Positions 1-8,532 of a DNA stretch of 14,960 nucleotides are shown piece after piece. Position 1 is the stretch's first letter. Every line of letters starts with the position of its first letter. The notes under the pieces were generated by a model. The model searched no databases and had not been told where the DNA came from. It saw only the letters and a program-made list of their open reading frames with translations. A program made the translations under genes and the position numbers. The stretch lies in the NCBI GenBank assembly GCA_002803225.1, contig NXFV01001209.1, positions 1 to 14,960 on the forward strand. Reading direction: 5' to 3'. The stretch comes from Gamarada debralockiae. Taxonomy: Eukaryota; Ascomycota; Leotiomycetes; Helotiales; Hyphodiscaceae.

Positions 1-70
1 GGATGAACCGTAAGCTCGTGGAGAAGAAGAGGTCAAACCGGTGGTGAACTGTCTCAGCATCACACGTGGG

Positions 71-234
71 TACTTGGTTAGGTAGGATAAATAAACGCAC
101 CCCTGAGGGTTAATGGTTCTAGTACTTTCCACTGAGAAAAGGTCCAACCCGAGCTTGCTTATTGGGTCAAAACCCTTGCTTGAGGCTCAGTCTAAACCCT
201 CTAGGATGCGTTTATTTATCCTAAGTACCAAGTA
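71..234. repeat. Fold-back (inverted) repeat, possible small non-autonomous element
   Basis: Positions 83-111 and 195-223 are reverse complements of each other with 3 mismatches in 29 positions; the core is TAGGATAAATAAACGCA. The pairing resumes further out, where TACTTGG at 71-77 pairs with CCAAGTA at 228-234. The whole unit is about 164 bp with a loop of about 83 bp. No coding capacity is seen. It could be a small MITE or part of a larger repeat; I cannot assign a family. A clear target-site duplication was not identified. Confidence 0.6.
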
Positions 235-528
235 TAAAATCCGACGTGTTTCTTTATACTCTTTATATTAGTCACGTGTGACTAGATTATCACGTGAGAT
301 TCTTGAATTCAATTCTTCGAGAGCTCTTGATCTCAGCTCTTGATTTCTCGAGTCAGGCTCCTCGAGCTCTCTCAAGCTCTCTTGACGCCTTATGCTCGTG
401 TTCTGGTTATTTTAATCTCGCTTATGCCTTAATCAGCAGCTAAGAACCCCCACTAAGCCAGGGAGTAAAACATACTATTAAAAGCGAGCCACCGGAGTGT
501 CCCGTCTTGCCGCAAGCGACATGATTTA
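235..528. other. Non-coding repeat-like DNA with CACGTG motifs
   Basis: No open frame of note. Two TCACGTG motifs lie at 272-278 and 290-296, just after a TTTATATTAGT string. The same string and another TCACGTG recur near 1065-1095 on the far side of the MITE, so the two stretches look like diverged copies of one repeat. A TATAAAA string at 233-239 followed by CT-rich, CTCGAG-containing sequence resembles the transcribed part of an LTR, but no LTR ends or primer-binding site could be defined. Confidence 0.35.
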
Positions 529-897
529 CAGTCAAACCTCTATATATCGGATCAAAAAATCAGGCGGTTTTGGATCCGCTATATAGAGGATTCCGATAAA
601 ACGAGGTATGCCTTACCGGATTTTCAGGCCAAAACCACTGCTTTGCCAAGAAATTTTCACTTTTGCCTGAATATATAGGCCAAATATAGCCAATCTATCC
701 TTGTTTTCAAGCCTTCCTATCTATTTTGGTTACCTCTTTATATCGGAACACACCAAAAAAATTACAAAAATCATTCCGATATATCGATATAGCGAGGGAA
801 TCCGATATACTCACCTAAATTTCACAGTAATCGAAGCTCCCGGCCGATAAAACGAGGAATCCGATATACAGCGTGCCGATATATACAGGTTTGACTG
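529..897. mobile_element. MITE with Tc1/mariner-type (Fot1/pogo-like) termini
   Basis: The 369-bp unit starts CAGTCAAACCTC and ends with the reverse complement of CAGTCAAACCTG. The terminal inverted repeats match at 21 of 22 positions. It is flanked on both sides by TA (527-528 and 898-899), the target duplication of the Tc1/mariner superfamily. Inside, the subterminal string CCGATAAAACGAGG occurs at 593-606 and its core recurs near 844-856, and GCGAGGGAATCCGATATA occurs near 791-808, so the element carries repeated subterminal motifs. It has no transposase frame and would depend on a transposase supplied elsewhere. Assignment to the Fot1/pogo branch rests only on the general look of the termini. 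Confidence 0.85.
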
Positions 898-899
898 TA

Positions 900-1260
900 G
901 AAGAATAGAGAGCTTTGAAAACCAAGCTTAGAATCAAGTTAAACTTAATCACGTGTTTATTGATTTCTATAGTATAAGTAAGGTAATAGAGCAAATACAT
1001 GATAGAAAAAAGAAGAGAAGAAATACTCTTATAAAATCGTTTAAAAGCTAGAGATAAAAGAGCTTTTATATTAGTTAGCATGTGTAGATCACGTGCGTCG
1101 GCCCTATAAGCCACCTACATATGGTGAACCATGGGTTCTGGTAAACCGCAGTAGAATACGGGTTAAACCCGTGGTTGCTTGGGTCTAACTTCTCCTCAAC
1201 CCGGCCCACGGTTCAGACCCACACCGCGGTGCACTGCAAACCACGGCGCACCATGACGCG
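900..1260. other. Non-coding repeat-like DNA
   Basis: AT-rich sequence with TCACGTG motifs at 949-955 and 1089-1095. It is followed by a GC-richer stretch (about 1115-1260) full of short palindromes, such as GAACCATGGGTTC and CGGGTTAAACCCG, and repeated ACCACGG/CCGTGG strings. No gene is supported. It is probably the interrupted continuation of the repeat on the other side of the MITE. Confidence 0.35.
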
Positions 1261-1263
1261 CCT

Positions 1264-1460
1264 AATAGTGATGAGGAATTCCTGATTCAGTATCTGCGTG
1301 AAGTCGAAGAAAAGGCCGATTGGTTCTGGTTACTTCAAGATTCAATTAGTGCCTTGCTCAAGTGAAAGATCTTCGCATTCGTATTTTCTACGAACTCACG
1401 AGCTTTCAGTAGTTGTATCTTGGAATAGAAAGAAGTTCATTTTCGAGAGTATCGAGACTG
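1264..1460 (+). pseudogene. Coding-like fragment, family unknown
   Basis: An open stretch from 1264 to a TGA at 1362-1364 reads as a plausible charged and aromatic-rich protein segment (includes EEFLIQYLREVEEKAD and then WFWLLQDS). After that stop a second frame reads VKDLRIRIFYEL, followed by further shifted pieces. There is no credible start, and the sequence butts directly onto repeat DNA. The second piece faintly recalls the strand-rich region before the NACHT domain of large fungal STAND proteins, but the match is too short to name. Best regarded as a decayed fragment. Confidence 0.25.
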
Positions 1461-1488
1461 TTCACTGAAGCAAAAATAACTATATTAC

Positions 1489-1672
1489 TTATTCACTGAG
1501 CAGTTCTTCCTCAGATTTATGCATGCCACGAGTTGTTTCTCCTCTCAATACAACCTCTTGGCCTCTTTCTTTAATGAATTCCCCATCGACAGTGTGAAGA
1601 AAAGCGGTAGATTGCCTACCGTCTTTGATACTTGATCTAGGCTTCTTCTTGTTTAATTCATCGTTTGGATAT
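1489..1672 (-). pseudogene. Coding-like fragment, family unknown
   Basis: On the minus strand a frame stays open for about 60 codons with protein-like composition, ending in a stop at 1489-1491. It contains FLHTVDGEFIKERGQEVVLRG, shortened here to the telling part VDGEF..EVVLRG, which loosely resembles the start of fungal GH5-type glycosidases. There is no initiating Met except a late one, and an in-frame stop lies just upstream. The resemblance is weak, so I give it no product. Confidence 0.2.
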
Positions 1673-1823
1673 TAATCAAGCGCTCTTTGAAAGGATTTGT
1701 CGTAACTAGCCCCAAGGTCTGCTCCTCAAACTACTTGTTTGGAAAAGACTGGCGAGTTACGTGTCTTTGCTATGCTATATACAAGTGAGTTTCAAGCTTT
1801 AAACCCTGGTCCTACATCTCCTG

Positions 1824-2096
1824 CTAGGTATCGCTGGCCATTTGGGCGTTATTCTCTGTTTTTGTTGGGGAGCTTATTCGTATGTCGGGAGTCAACTCGA
1901 TATCAGACCTGTCGTTTGCATCATTGATTGCACTTCTTAGCCGTAGCACCCACTTTGGACGATATCTTCTCATGTTTATCATGCGTGCGAAGGCTACTGC
2001 TGCTGCGGGTGCTAGGGCACTTGGACTTGGGAAGGCCGTTGAGTGCTCGGTCTCTCCTCCGCGTTGGAGTTGTCCGGTGCCACCGGTTCCGATAAA
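1824..2096 (-). pseudogene. Coding-like fragment, family unknown
   Basis: A minus-strand frame of 91 codons is open between a TGA (2097-2099) and a TAG (1824-1826). Its composition looks like a real protein: Ser/Pro/Ala-rich, then basic (RRYRPKWVLRLRS), then acidic and Ser/Thr-rich. A neighbouring minus frame over 1990-2170 also reads as protein-like, rich in Glu, Pro and Ser. This pattern suggests a frameshifted coding sequence. The stops are TGA and TAG, which C-to-T changes in CGA and CAG would produce. No family is recognised. The only Met starts a 52-residue tail at 1982. Confidence 0.25.
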
Positions 2097-2328
2097 TCAG
2101 GCTACTGATTTGCCTCTACTTGGGAAGCCGTCCGAGGTATCTCATGGGACAAAAAAACTGTTTGAGCTTGTTGTTATGAGAACCCTGATACTGAGTTGCA
2201 TAAGGCGCTAGTACAAAAATAGGTTTCGAAAGCTTCAATTCAAAATCTCTACCCTTTCATATGAAGTTCAACCCTTCCCTTATATCTACAGATTGGATCT
2301 AGCGCTTCGGTCTCCGATGACTTCTCGG

Positions 2329-3035
2329 CTACCGAATTCGGAGCTCGTATGTCTCACCAGATATCACCGTACCTTCTACTACACTACAGACCTGCCAACA
2401 GAGCTTATTGCGTTCATCCCGTCTTGCACGTCGACGCTCCCGGTATGCAGCTTCTTCAGCTTCTTCTCTCGAAGCTGTTTTATACATTAGGCAACCCTTC
2501 ACCCAACAAAAAAATTGACTGTAGATACGAACCCCTAATCTTTTGCGTAGCTTCCCTATAAGCCAGCGCTTCCTCTCTTGATAGCACCCTAAGCACAATA
2601 ACGAAATCCTTTCTCGCCTCGTACCGTTCCTTGCCTGCCTCTAAAGCTTCAGAATTCACTAGCTTTCGTGAAACCTTCGTGCATCTAGCACCTGGCGGTA
2701 CACCATCTTTTGCTGCGGGATTGAGAGGGACAACGCCTTCGCGGATTGGAGTGGGATCTTCGGGAAATATTCACGTGGTTGCGGAGGATACCTTTCACAG
2801 TTTTGTCTTCGGCGGGCTTCTCGCATGGAGTAGATACGACGCGGAGTTCTCGGTTTTCCACGGGTTGACGGAGATCACGACCTCGGATCCTGGATGTTTT
2901 TTCGGTATGTTTGGGGATTGAGTCTCTCATTTTTTGGGAGCAGTTCCCGCTTTTGATCTCCTGAACCCTCTCTCCGTCCCATGTTACACGAGTGTTTGGA
3001 GGGTAGTCTTTGCATTTACATTTACTAGTAGTCAA
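2329..3035 (-). pseudogene. Decayed DUF8035-type fungal protein (C-terminal part)
   Basis: The first part (3035-2768) reads VTWDGERVQEIKSG, then ELRVV, then VKGILR. After small indels near 2762-2775 the next frame gives EDPTPIREGV, PPGAR, RKLVNSEALEAGKERYE and VIVLRVLSREEA. This order is what I remember from the C-terminal region of fungal DUF8035-type proteins, a family with no known biochemical role. A 58-bp intron (2475-2532, GTTCGT donor, CTAAT branch-like site, CAG acceptor) restores the frame. It joins TQKIR to a charged, probably coiled tail (REEAEEAAYRERRRARRDER). The N-terminal majority of such proteins is missing and at least two indels break the frame, so this is a remnant. It lies immediately downstream of the kinase pseudogene, on the same strand and in the same frame as its last segment. 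Family naming is from memory, without a profile search. Confidence 0.6.
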
Positions 3036-3038
3036 AGA

Positions 3039-5032
3039 TCAAGGAGTGTCAACAGTGGAGAGGTGTGAAAACAGCAGGTCGAGGAGCATACCATCATATC
3101 TAAATTTGTTATACGTGGAGTGCTTAGTCGGTGATTGGACTACCGGCTTAGGGTTGTGATACTGCTCTGAATGTAGTTTCTGTGTTAGAGAATCAGTTGG
3201 CTGGGAACCTAAAATTCCTCCCCGTTCGACTATCATTTCCGTTCTGTAAGGTCCCTTTTGGAGGGCGAGGTTAGCCACCTGTTGATTCCACTCATCATCA
3301 TCAGAGACGCTTCTGTTAGAATGCTCATCCAGCATCTCGCAACACTCGCTACAGAATGATGCCGGTGAAGCTGGGTTCGATAATTTAAATGTGGCATTCG
3401 TTTCTGCGATCTTTGCTGCTCTGCTCGTTCCGCAGCCGGTATTTTTAGCATTCTCGCAACCCATTCAAGGGGCATGTTATCCCAATATAATCCTTGCTCT
3501 CGGAGCTTTTCAGTCCATGTCTCAATACCTCGATGGTGTTTCCAAAACCAAAAAGTTTTCGGTAGTCTGCCTGAAGCGTTGTCGCATGTCTTCGAGTCTG
3601 AGTCCTTCAAGACGGTTACTATTTCCAGGTACACGCAACCAAGGGACCACACGTCAGAAGATGTGTTTCGAGGTTCGTATGCTGCAACTTCTGGAGCGCA
3701 ATATATCCAGTTTTGGCAGAGTTTTCGATTGTTGCGCTCCTGGAAAGACTCGTCCAATCTAGGGAGACGCCAAAGTCCGCTAAATAGACACAATTCCCTT
3801 TTACGAGAATATTTTGTGGCTTGATATCTCGGTGACGGACTTTTTCCCCATGAATATACGTGAGACCGGCAGCAAGGCATCCAAAGGATTGCCGAAGTAT
3901 TGGTTTTTTGGTGGGATCCGAGAGAACAATATTGTAGAACTCGAGCATATTACAGTCAGCGATAGGAGACATTATCAGTCGGAAATGTCGAGGATCTGTA
4001 TAACTCGCAACCTTTCCAGTTAGTAGAGTGCCCGGAATCTATTTTGGGTGCAGACTCACTAGTTCAGCACAGTAGTGGTGATGAAGTCGTTTGAGGATTT
4101 GCAACTCTCTTAGGAAATTTACTATTTCCTTTTTGGTATTTTTCGTGTTGCCTCGTCGAAATTCTTTCCTAGCAAATGTTCGACGAGATATCAAACTGAC
4201 AATTTTTTGTACCTTTCCATGTGCGCCTTCACCAAGTGTTTCTTGGACTCGAAATGGGATGGCTTCGTTTCGATCGAAGTGTACATGGAGTTTCGCCCCG
4301 CCGCTTTCAAGACCCAATGCCTTTGTATATACAACTTGCTGGGTGTCGAGGAATTGCGCTTGCATAGAAGAGCTGAGAGCTTTGGGGAGTTTGTTAGTTG
4401 TAAAAGGAAACTATACATCGGTAATTCCTTCATCGATGAAATTGTCTAGCACTTGAAGCTGCCCAATGATTCGAAGCACACTGTATATTCGAGGAACCAG
4501 GCTCCATGACTGACGGTCGCATGCTTGCAAGGCTGAGGATATTTGTTGAAAATCGAGATCGGAGAAGCTTTTCCCTGCGGGTTTGCTCTCGATGAAGTCT
4601 CCTAGCCGCTGATCTGCTGTGCGATATGTCCCGCTTGTAGCCAGGGAAGACGTTGTAGAGGGGGTGTTAGAGGAGCAGGAACTATTGATAATGAATTTGA
4701 TTAGAATGGGACATTGAGAGCGACGGAAATTTTCTGGTACTAACGCTCTTCTTTTTTTGGCGCTGTCGGCGTTGCCGCGCTACCTGGACTTTGCAAGCCC
4801 AATCCTGCCCCAGCTGCAGAGAGACCAGTTGCCAGATTATCATGTCCCTTTACAAGAGCGTGGGGTGAGTCGACACCCTCGTTTAAGTCGTATGCACTCG
4901 TAAGTGATGCTCTTTACCATCCGAAATGATGATGCTGCGCCTGCAGTGGGACATGCAGACGAGGTTGAGGCTTCGTGCACGATTTCCCCCCTGAACTGGG
5001 TTCTGGGACCCAAATATATCATTGACGGCCAT
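3039..5032 (-). pseudogene. Fungal Ser/Thr protein kinase pseudogene
   Basis: A eukaryotic protein kinase domain is clear despite breaks. The glycine loop GEGAHGKV is at 4210-4233, the ATP-binding Lys in ARKEF at 4165-4167 and the helix-C Glu at 4105-4107. The catalytic loop HRDIKPQN is at 3811-3834, DFG at 3769-3777, then CAPEVA and SSDVWSLGCVYLE. A 48-bp intron (4012-4059, GTGAGT donor, ACTAAC branch site, AAG acceptor) has an in-frame stop and, once removed, gives AELVASYTDPRHFRLIMSP, a signature of this fungal kinase group. Lesions: a TAG at 4411-4413 inside ITDV-FPF; one-base shifts near 3708 and near 3416-3430; a shift in an A7 run at 4752-4758; probable shifts in a G6 run at 4986-4991 and near 4900. 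The upstream 4414-4950 region is otherwise well preserved (for example LRIIGQLQVLDNFIDEGI). ATG at 5030-5032 (MAVNDIFGSQ) is the likely ancestral start. The family acts in the cytoplasm or nucleus; substrates are unknown. Two of the lesions are homopolymer slips that could be sequencing errors; the others are not. Confidence 0.85.
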
Positions 5033-5717
5033 AATTGAAAGGGCAGAAGTACTTCGTCAAGATAGACAGCTCAGGGTCCAGAATAGAAGACGCAAGGAAT
5101 GAAGGAGACCATGGCTGGATGGGGAACCAGAGGTGTGCGGGATAAACGCACCTTGAGGGACAAAGCCAATCTGCACTTTGCTGAAGCTCAACATCACGTT
5201 CGATGCTCTAGTCAGCCAGCCGTGTCCAAAGCCTAGCGGAACAAGTGGAGCGTGCTGCCAGATATATATGGCCCCGATTACACACGTTCTCCCACCACAT
5301 CCTCCACCGCGTCCACGAGCACGACAGTACTGTCGCCGTGCCTCAAGGATGCGAGATCAACCCGGGCTTGATATCCTAGTACGAGACGAGAATTGTCTTT
5401 CAATTAACGGGTCCGGTTTTGGAAGCCTACCATTCACGATTTGCACCTCGCACAGGTTTACCAAATCGCCCATACCAAATGTTGAGCCCTGGCTCAAGTA
5501 ATTGTGACAGTTCTGGCGAATGTCCCCTGACCCGCATCTGACCATGCGTGAGTCACGAGCCTCATGTGGGAGCCTAGCGCGACCTGGAGATATTAGACTT
5601 CGTGTACTTGCAGAACCTTTCCTTTTCTCCTTAGCTTAGCATCTTTATCAATACAGCACTGTCTGCGTAGAGTCTTCAATGCGTGAGATTCCATTACGTA
5701 GAGCTTTCACATGTATC
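5033..5717. other. Gene-free spacer upstream of the kinase pseudogene
   Basis: Would hold the former promoter of the minus-strand kinase. Open frames of up to 107 codons occur here but have no recognisable domain, biased composition or splice pattern. The string GATAAACGCACC at 5141-5152 resembles the arm of the fold-back repeat near 92-102, but the match is too short to call a copy. Nothing else is seen. Confidence 0.4.
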
Positions 5718-5759
5718 GCATCGCGCGCGGCCATTTCGACCAAATTCACAACTTGAAGG
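5718..5759 (-). repeat. Left arm of 42-bp inverted repeat with short ORF start
   Basis: Read on the minus strand this arm matches 6641-6682 at 38 of 42 positions, the first 22 being identical. It contains an ATG (5732-5734) that opens a 28-codon frame ending at 5648-5650 (MAARDAIHVK and 18 further residues). Similarity to the other copy fades after about the tenth codon. The role is unknown; it could be a duplicated gene 5' end or the termini of an old element. Confidence 0.6.
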
Positions 5760-6640
5760 GCTATGGGGAATCAAAAGAACCCGTGGGCTCGGCTTTATCA
5801 CACGATAAGAGCAGGCTTCATAGCACGCCCCTTGAGGAGATGCCATATCATGCGACACTGCCCTTAATCAACAACTGTAAGTACTGGGGATAAGCAGCCC
5901 TAGACTTCTAGGGACAGAGAGATAATTCTGGATAGCTAACAAAGCCTTAGCATCTTTCGCCTCGTATGCAAGCTTGCGAGCGTCGATGAACGAAGTACAA
6001 GTTTGGACGGGGGGAGGGAGAGGAATCATGACGAGAAAGGGGGATCAGGATTTCACACCTTAACCCTCCACTGTTCTTTGTCCTGTTCTCGAATAACCAG
6101 GAGAACCGAACTACTGCAGAGGAGAGTCACACGGTCGCCCATCTTGCAATTCATGGGCTCGAGCCTAAGATAGCCATTCGCTGTGCGTGCAAGGGCCTAG
6201 ATCGAGGCTTGACCAAATCCCGACACGATCTTATTTTTATTAACAAGCTCGGAGACTGAAGTCCGATGAGCCGTATTAGCCTCGACAACAATTTGGTCGA
6301 CTGTATGCTTGATGCTTGCATCCTTTGCTAATATTTTCATGTATGCATACGAGGCTAAGGTTTATTAGTTTTCTAGAATCATCTTTTTATCTCTACAAGT
6401 CTAAGGCTACTTATCCCGCATCCTTATCCCCTATAGTGTATGCCATAACTTAACGCTCATGTGTGTGCATCTGTTATGGGGATTTTTCCCGCGAGGCGTG
6501 CAGAGGAGCCTACTATAGTGGAAGAGACGTTCCTTATTCCTGCCCATTAACGATGTTTTTAATGCTTAAAGTAAGCCATCAAGCCACGAAGCCACTAGTC
6601 AAACGCGTCAGACATAGAGGTATAAATATAAGGTCGTCGT
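5760..6640. other. Gene-free spacer between inverted-repeat arms
   Basis: No supported gene. Short repeated strings are present: TTAGCATCTTT near 5634-5645 and again near 5948-5958, and a TTAGCCTCG / CGAGGCTAA pair near 6275-6283 and 6349-6357. These hint at old degraded repeats. A TATAAATATAAGG string at 6621-6633 lies just before the right arm and could be a TATA box for something starting there. Confidence 0.35.
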
Positions 6641-6682
6641 CCTTCAAGTTGTGAATTTGGTCAAAATGGCGGCGTGCGACGC
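6641..6682 (+). repeat. Right arm of 42-bp inverted repeat with short ORF start
   Basis: Plus-strand partner of 5718-5759. It carries an ATG at 6666 opening a 28-codon frame that stops at 6750-6752 (MAACDALYRK and 18 further residues). The four mismatches between arms include one in the leader and three third-position or single changes in the first codons. A TATA-like string lies 33 to 45 bp upstream of the ATG. No known peptide family is recognised. Confidence 0.6.
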
Positions 6683-6752
6683 ATTATACAGGAAACGGTG
6701 CGCAGAGGTGCAAATCATGAGTCAGAGGCTTTCAAAATCCAAAACAATCTAG

Positions 6753-8340
6753 AGTGTGTGGACAACCACACCTCATGCAACTGTCGTACGTCTCCCTGCA
6801 ATTGGTGAAGTGGATCTGGTGGTTCATCTGAACCCTGGGTATGTGCTATGCTGTGCGCTATGCTTTGCTGCATCTGGCAGCGTGCGCGGTCGCTTTAGGG
6901 CAGCTAAGATGCGCACTATGAGTACTGCGACCCTGAAAGGGCGTGCATATTGTTGCGCAAGCAAAGACGTGCTGTTGGGTAATCAACTACGATGGAGAGG
7001 AACTCTTTAGAAGATAGGAACAGTTTAGAAAAAGGTCGAGTAATTCTATTATTAATAGAGGTGGGATCGCGGTTGGCTTACGGTAGAGGGTGAGGGTTGA
7101 TTGTGAAATAGTCACAAGTCTAGTCTATTGCATTTGAACATCATGCAACCAGAAATCATGACATAAGCCGACATTTGGCTGTATGGCCTGTCAAATCCGG
7201 GTTGAAAACGAAGACTTAATTTCTGGGAACCGCAGAATGGGGAGCTGTCATATTGTGGCAGTGCAATAACCTTAAGCTTAAGCTTAAACCATGTCGTTAC
7301 CAGAGTCCGAAGTTTCTTTTAAGACACAGCCACTGCGCCACAAAATATTTCGTTTCTAACCAATCATTTTTCCCAGGCTGATGGCTGCCGAGGCGCCGAC
7401 CACTGGTTCCGGGGGCTGGAAGACGACAGCTGGAGAAACGTAAGCAGCCACAAGCGCATTTCAAGAAAAACTGTCTTCAAATAAAATTCTCCAGTGGTAT
7501 TCAGACCCCACCATGGATGTGCCCTGAATTTCAGTAGTCAGATTTGCATGCATTAGAGGACAAAAGTCCATCCATAAATTTTTGGAGGTGTTCGAGAGAT
7601 CATCAGCATGCAGTCATGCACGAAGGGCGATTCAGCCTTTAGGTAATAGTCCTATGAATGGCCACAAAAGACGATCAAGAGATTCAACCTGAAACGAGTA
7701 CAGCTCCACATTGCTCTGGTCATTTGAAATTCAAGCCTCAGGTGTTTACAAGTGCAGCTATCTCACCGCCTCATCGCCCTCTCCGTGCTGTGTCTCTGGC
7801 GCCATTGCCGCAATTCAGTAACAGCTATTTGGTTCGCTTCGCGATTTCACTGCCAGATTTCCACGAGAGAATAAAATTCATTTGTATTATAGAAGTTTCT
7901 GGCTAGTTCGTTCTGTGACGAGGAAGTGACAAATCGCAGAATTTCTCTGAATGATAGAGTTGGGACATCTAGTCTTCGATGAACTAACAGCGCTGACTTT
8001 TCGAGTTTGACACCTGATTAGTCTAAAATCCTGGAGCGCCTCTTGCACTGTAAGCGCGTATCGTCCGTCGGCCTGCGTCAAAAACACACAGCCCTAGCCT
8101 CTTCCTCAGCCACCCAAGTTACTTATGTCAGAATGTATGTAGATACCACAGCGACATTCTACACCGAATTTTTTTGGACAGGGAACATGAAGGCTGATCT
8201 TTCTTCAACTCCATTAGAATTTCCAGGCCAACTACTCAAGATGAGGCTTCTATTCTAAATTGGTTCCCTAAAGCTTACATCTCAAAGGAGACGCCGAGCC
8301 TTCGCTAGACATCGTAATTACGACCATAGACATCAAAAAG
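6753..8340. other. Gene-free spacer upstream of the secreted-protein gene
   Basis: Open frames here are at most 84 codons, have no domain signal and no convincing splice partners. A short CTTAAG tract (7271-7287) and a GC-rich patch at 7381-7440 with an ATG and a GTAAGC donor-like string stand out locally. Neither can be built into a gene. I see nothing else. Confidence 0.4.
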
Positions 8341-8348
8341 GGAGATTT

Positions 8349-8356
8349 TATATAAA
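8349..8356 (+). promoter_or_regulatory. TATA box of the secreted-protein gene
   Basis: TATATAAA lies 177 bp before the ATG. It is followed by a C/T- and CA-rich leader (about 8380-8530) typical of the 5' untranslated region of a well-expressed fungal gene. It is the only good TATA motif close upstream. Confidence 0.55.
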
Positions 8357-8532
8357 GATACTGAGTATCTGCTCTTTGTGCTTATCATCACTCACTCGCA
8401 TCCTCAAACATTCAAACTCGTCTTGCAACCATTTCAACACAATCCAAACACCACAATCATTCCAATTTTCAACACTTCAGCCAATTCTCAATATCGATCT
8501 TACAGTCCTTTACCCCGCTATATACATTAAAC

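Noticed and set aside
815..1114. Minus-strand open frame of 99 codons
   Set aside because: It overlaps the MITE terminus and AT-rich repeat; composition is low-complexity and hydrophobic with no domain.
2631..2921. Plus-strand open frame of 96 codons
   Set aside because: It is the opposite-strand shadow of the DUF8035-like segment, whose minus-strand frames carry the conserved pattern.
3391..3824. Plus-strand open frames over the kinase region
   Set aside because: They lie antisense to kinase motifs and have no signal of their own.
4012..4059. In-frame stop after AELV in the kinase, first taken as another lesion
   Set aside because: It lies inside a 48-bp sequence with GTGAGT donor, ACTAAC branch site and AG acceptor; splicing gives the expected kinase sequence, so it is an intron.
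5141..5160. Possible second copy of the fold-back repeat arm (GATAAACGCACC then TTGAGGG)
   Set aside because: The match is short, needs a 4-base gap and has no partner arm nearby.
5178..5501. Plus-strand open frame of 107 codons
   Set aside because: No domain, no splice structure, no protein-like periodicity; it lies in the spacer upstream of the kinase pseudogene.
7381..7440. Short GC-rich ATG frame followed by a GTAAGC donor-like string
   Set aside because: Only about 20 codons and no downstream exon could be joined convincingly.
7658..7906. Plus-strand open frame of 82 codons
   Set aside because: No signal peptide, domain or conserved motif; length is within chance expectation.
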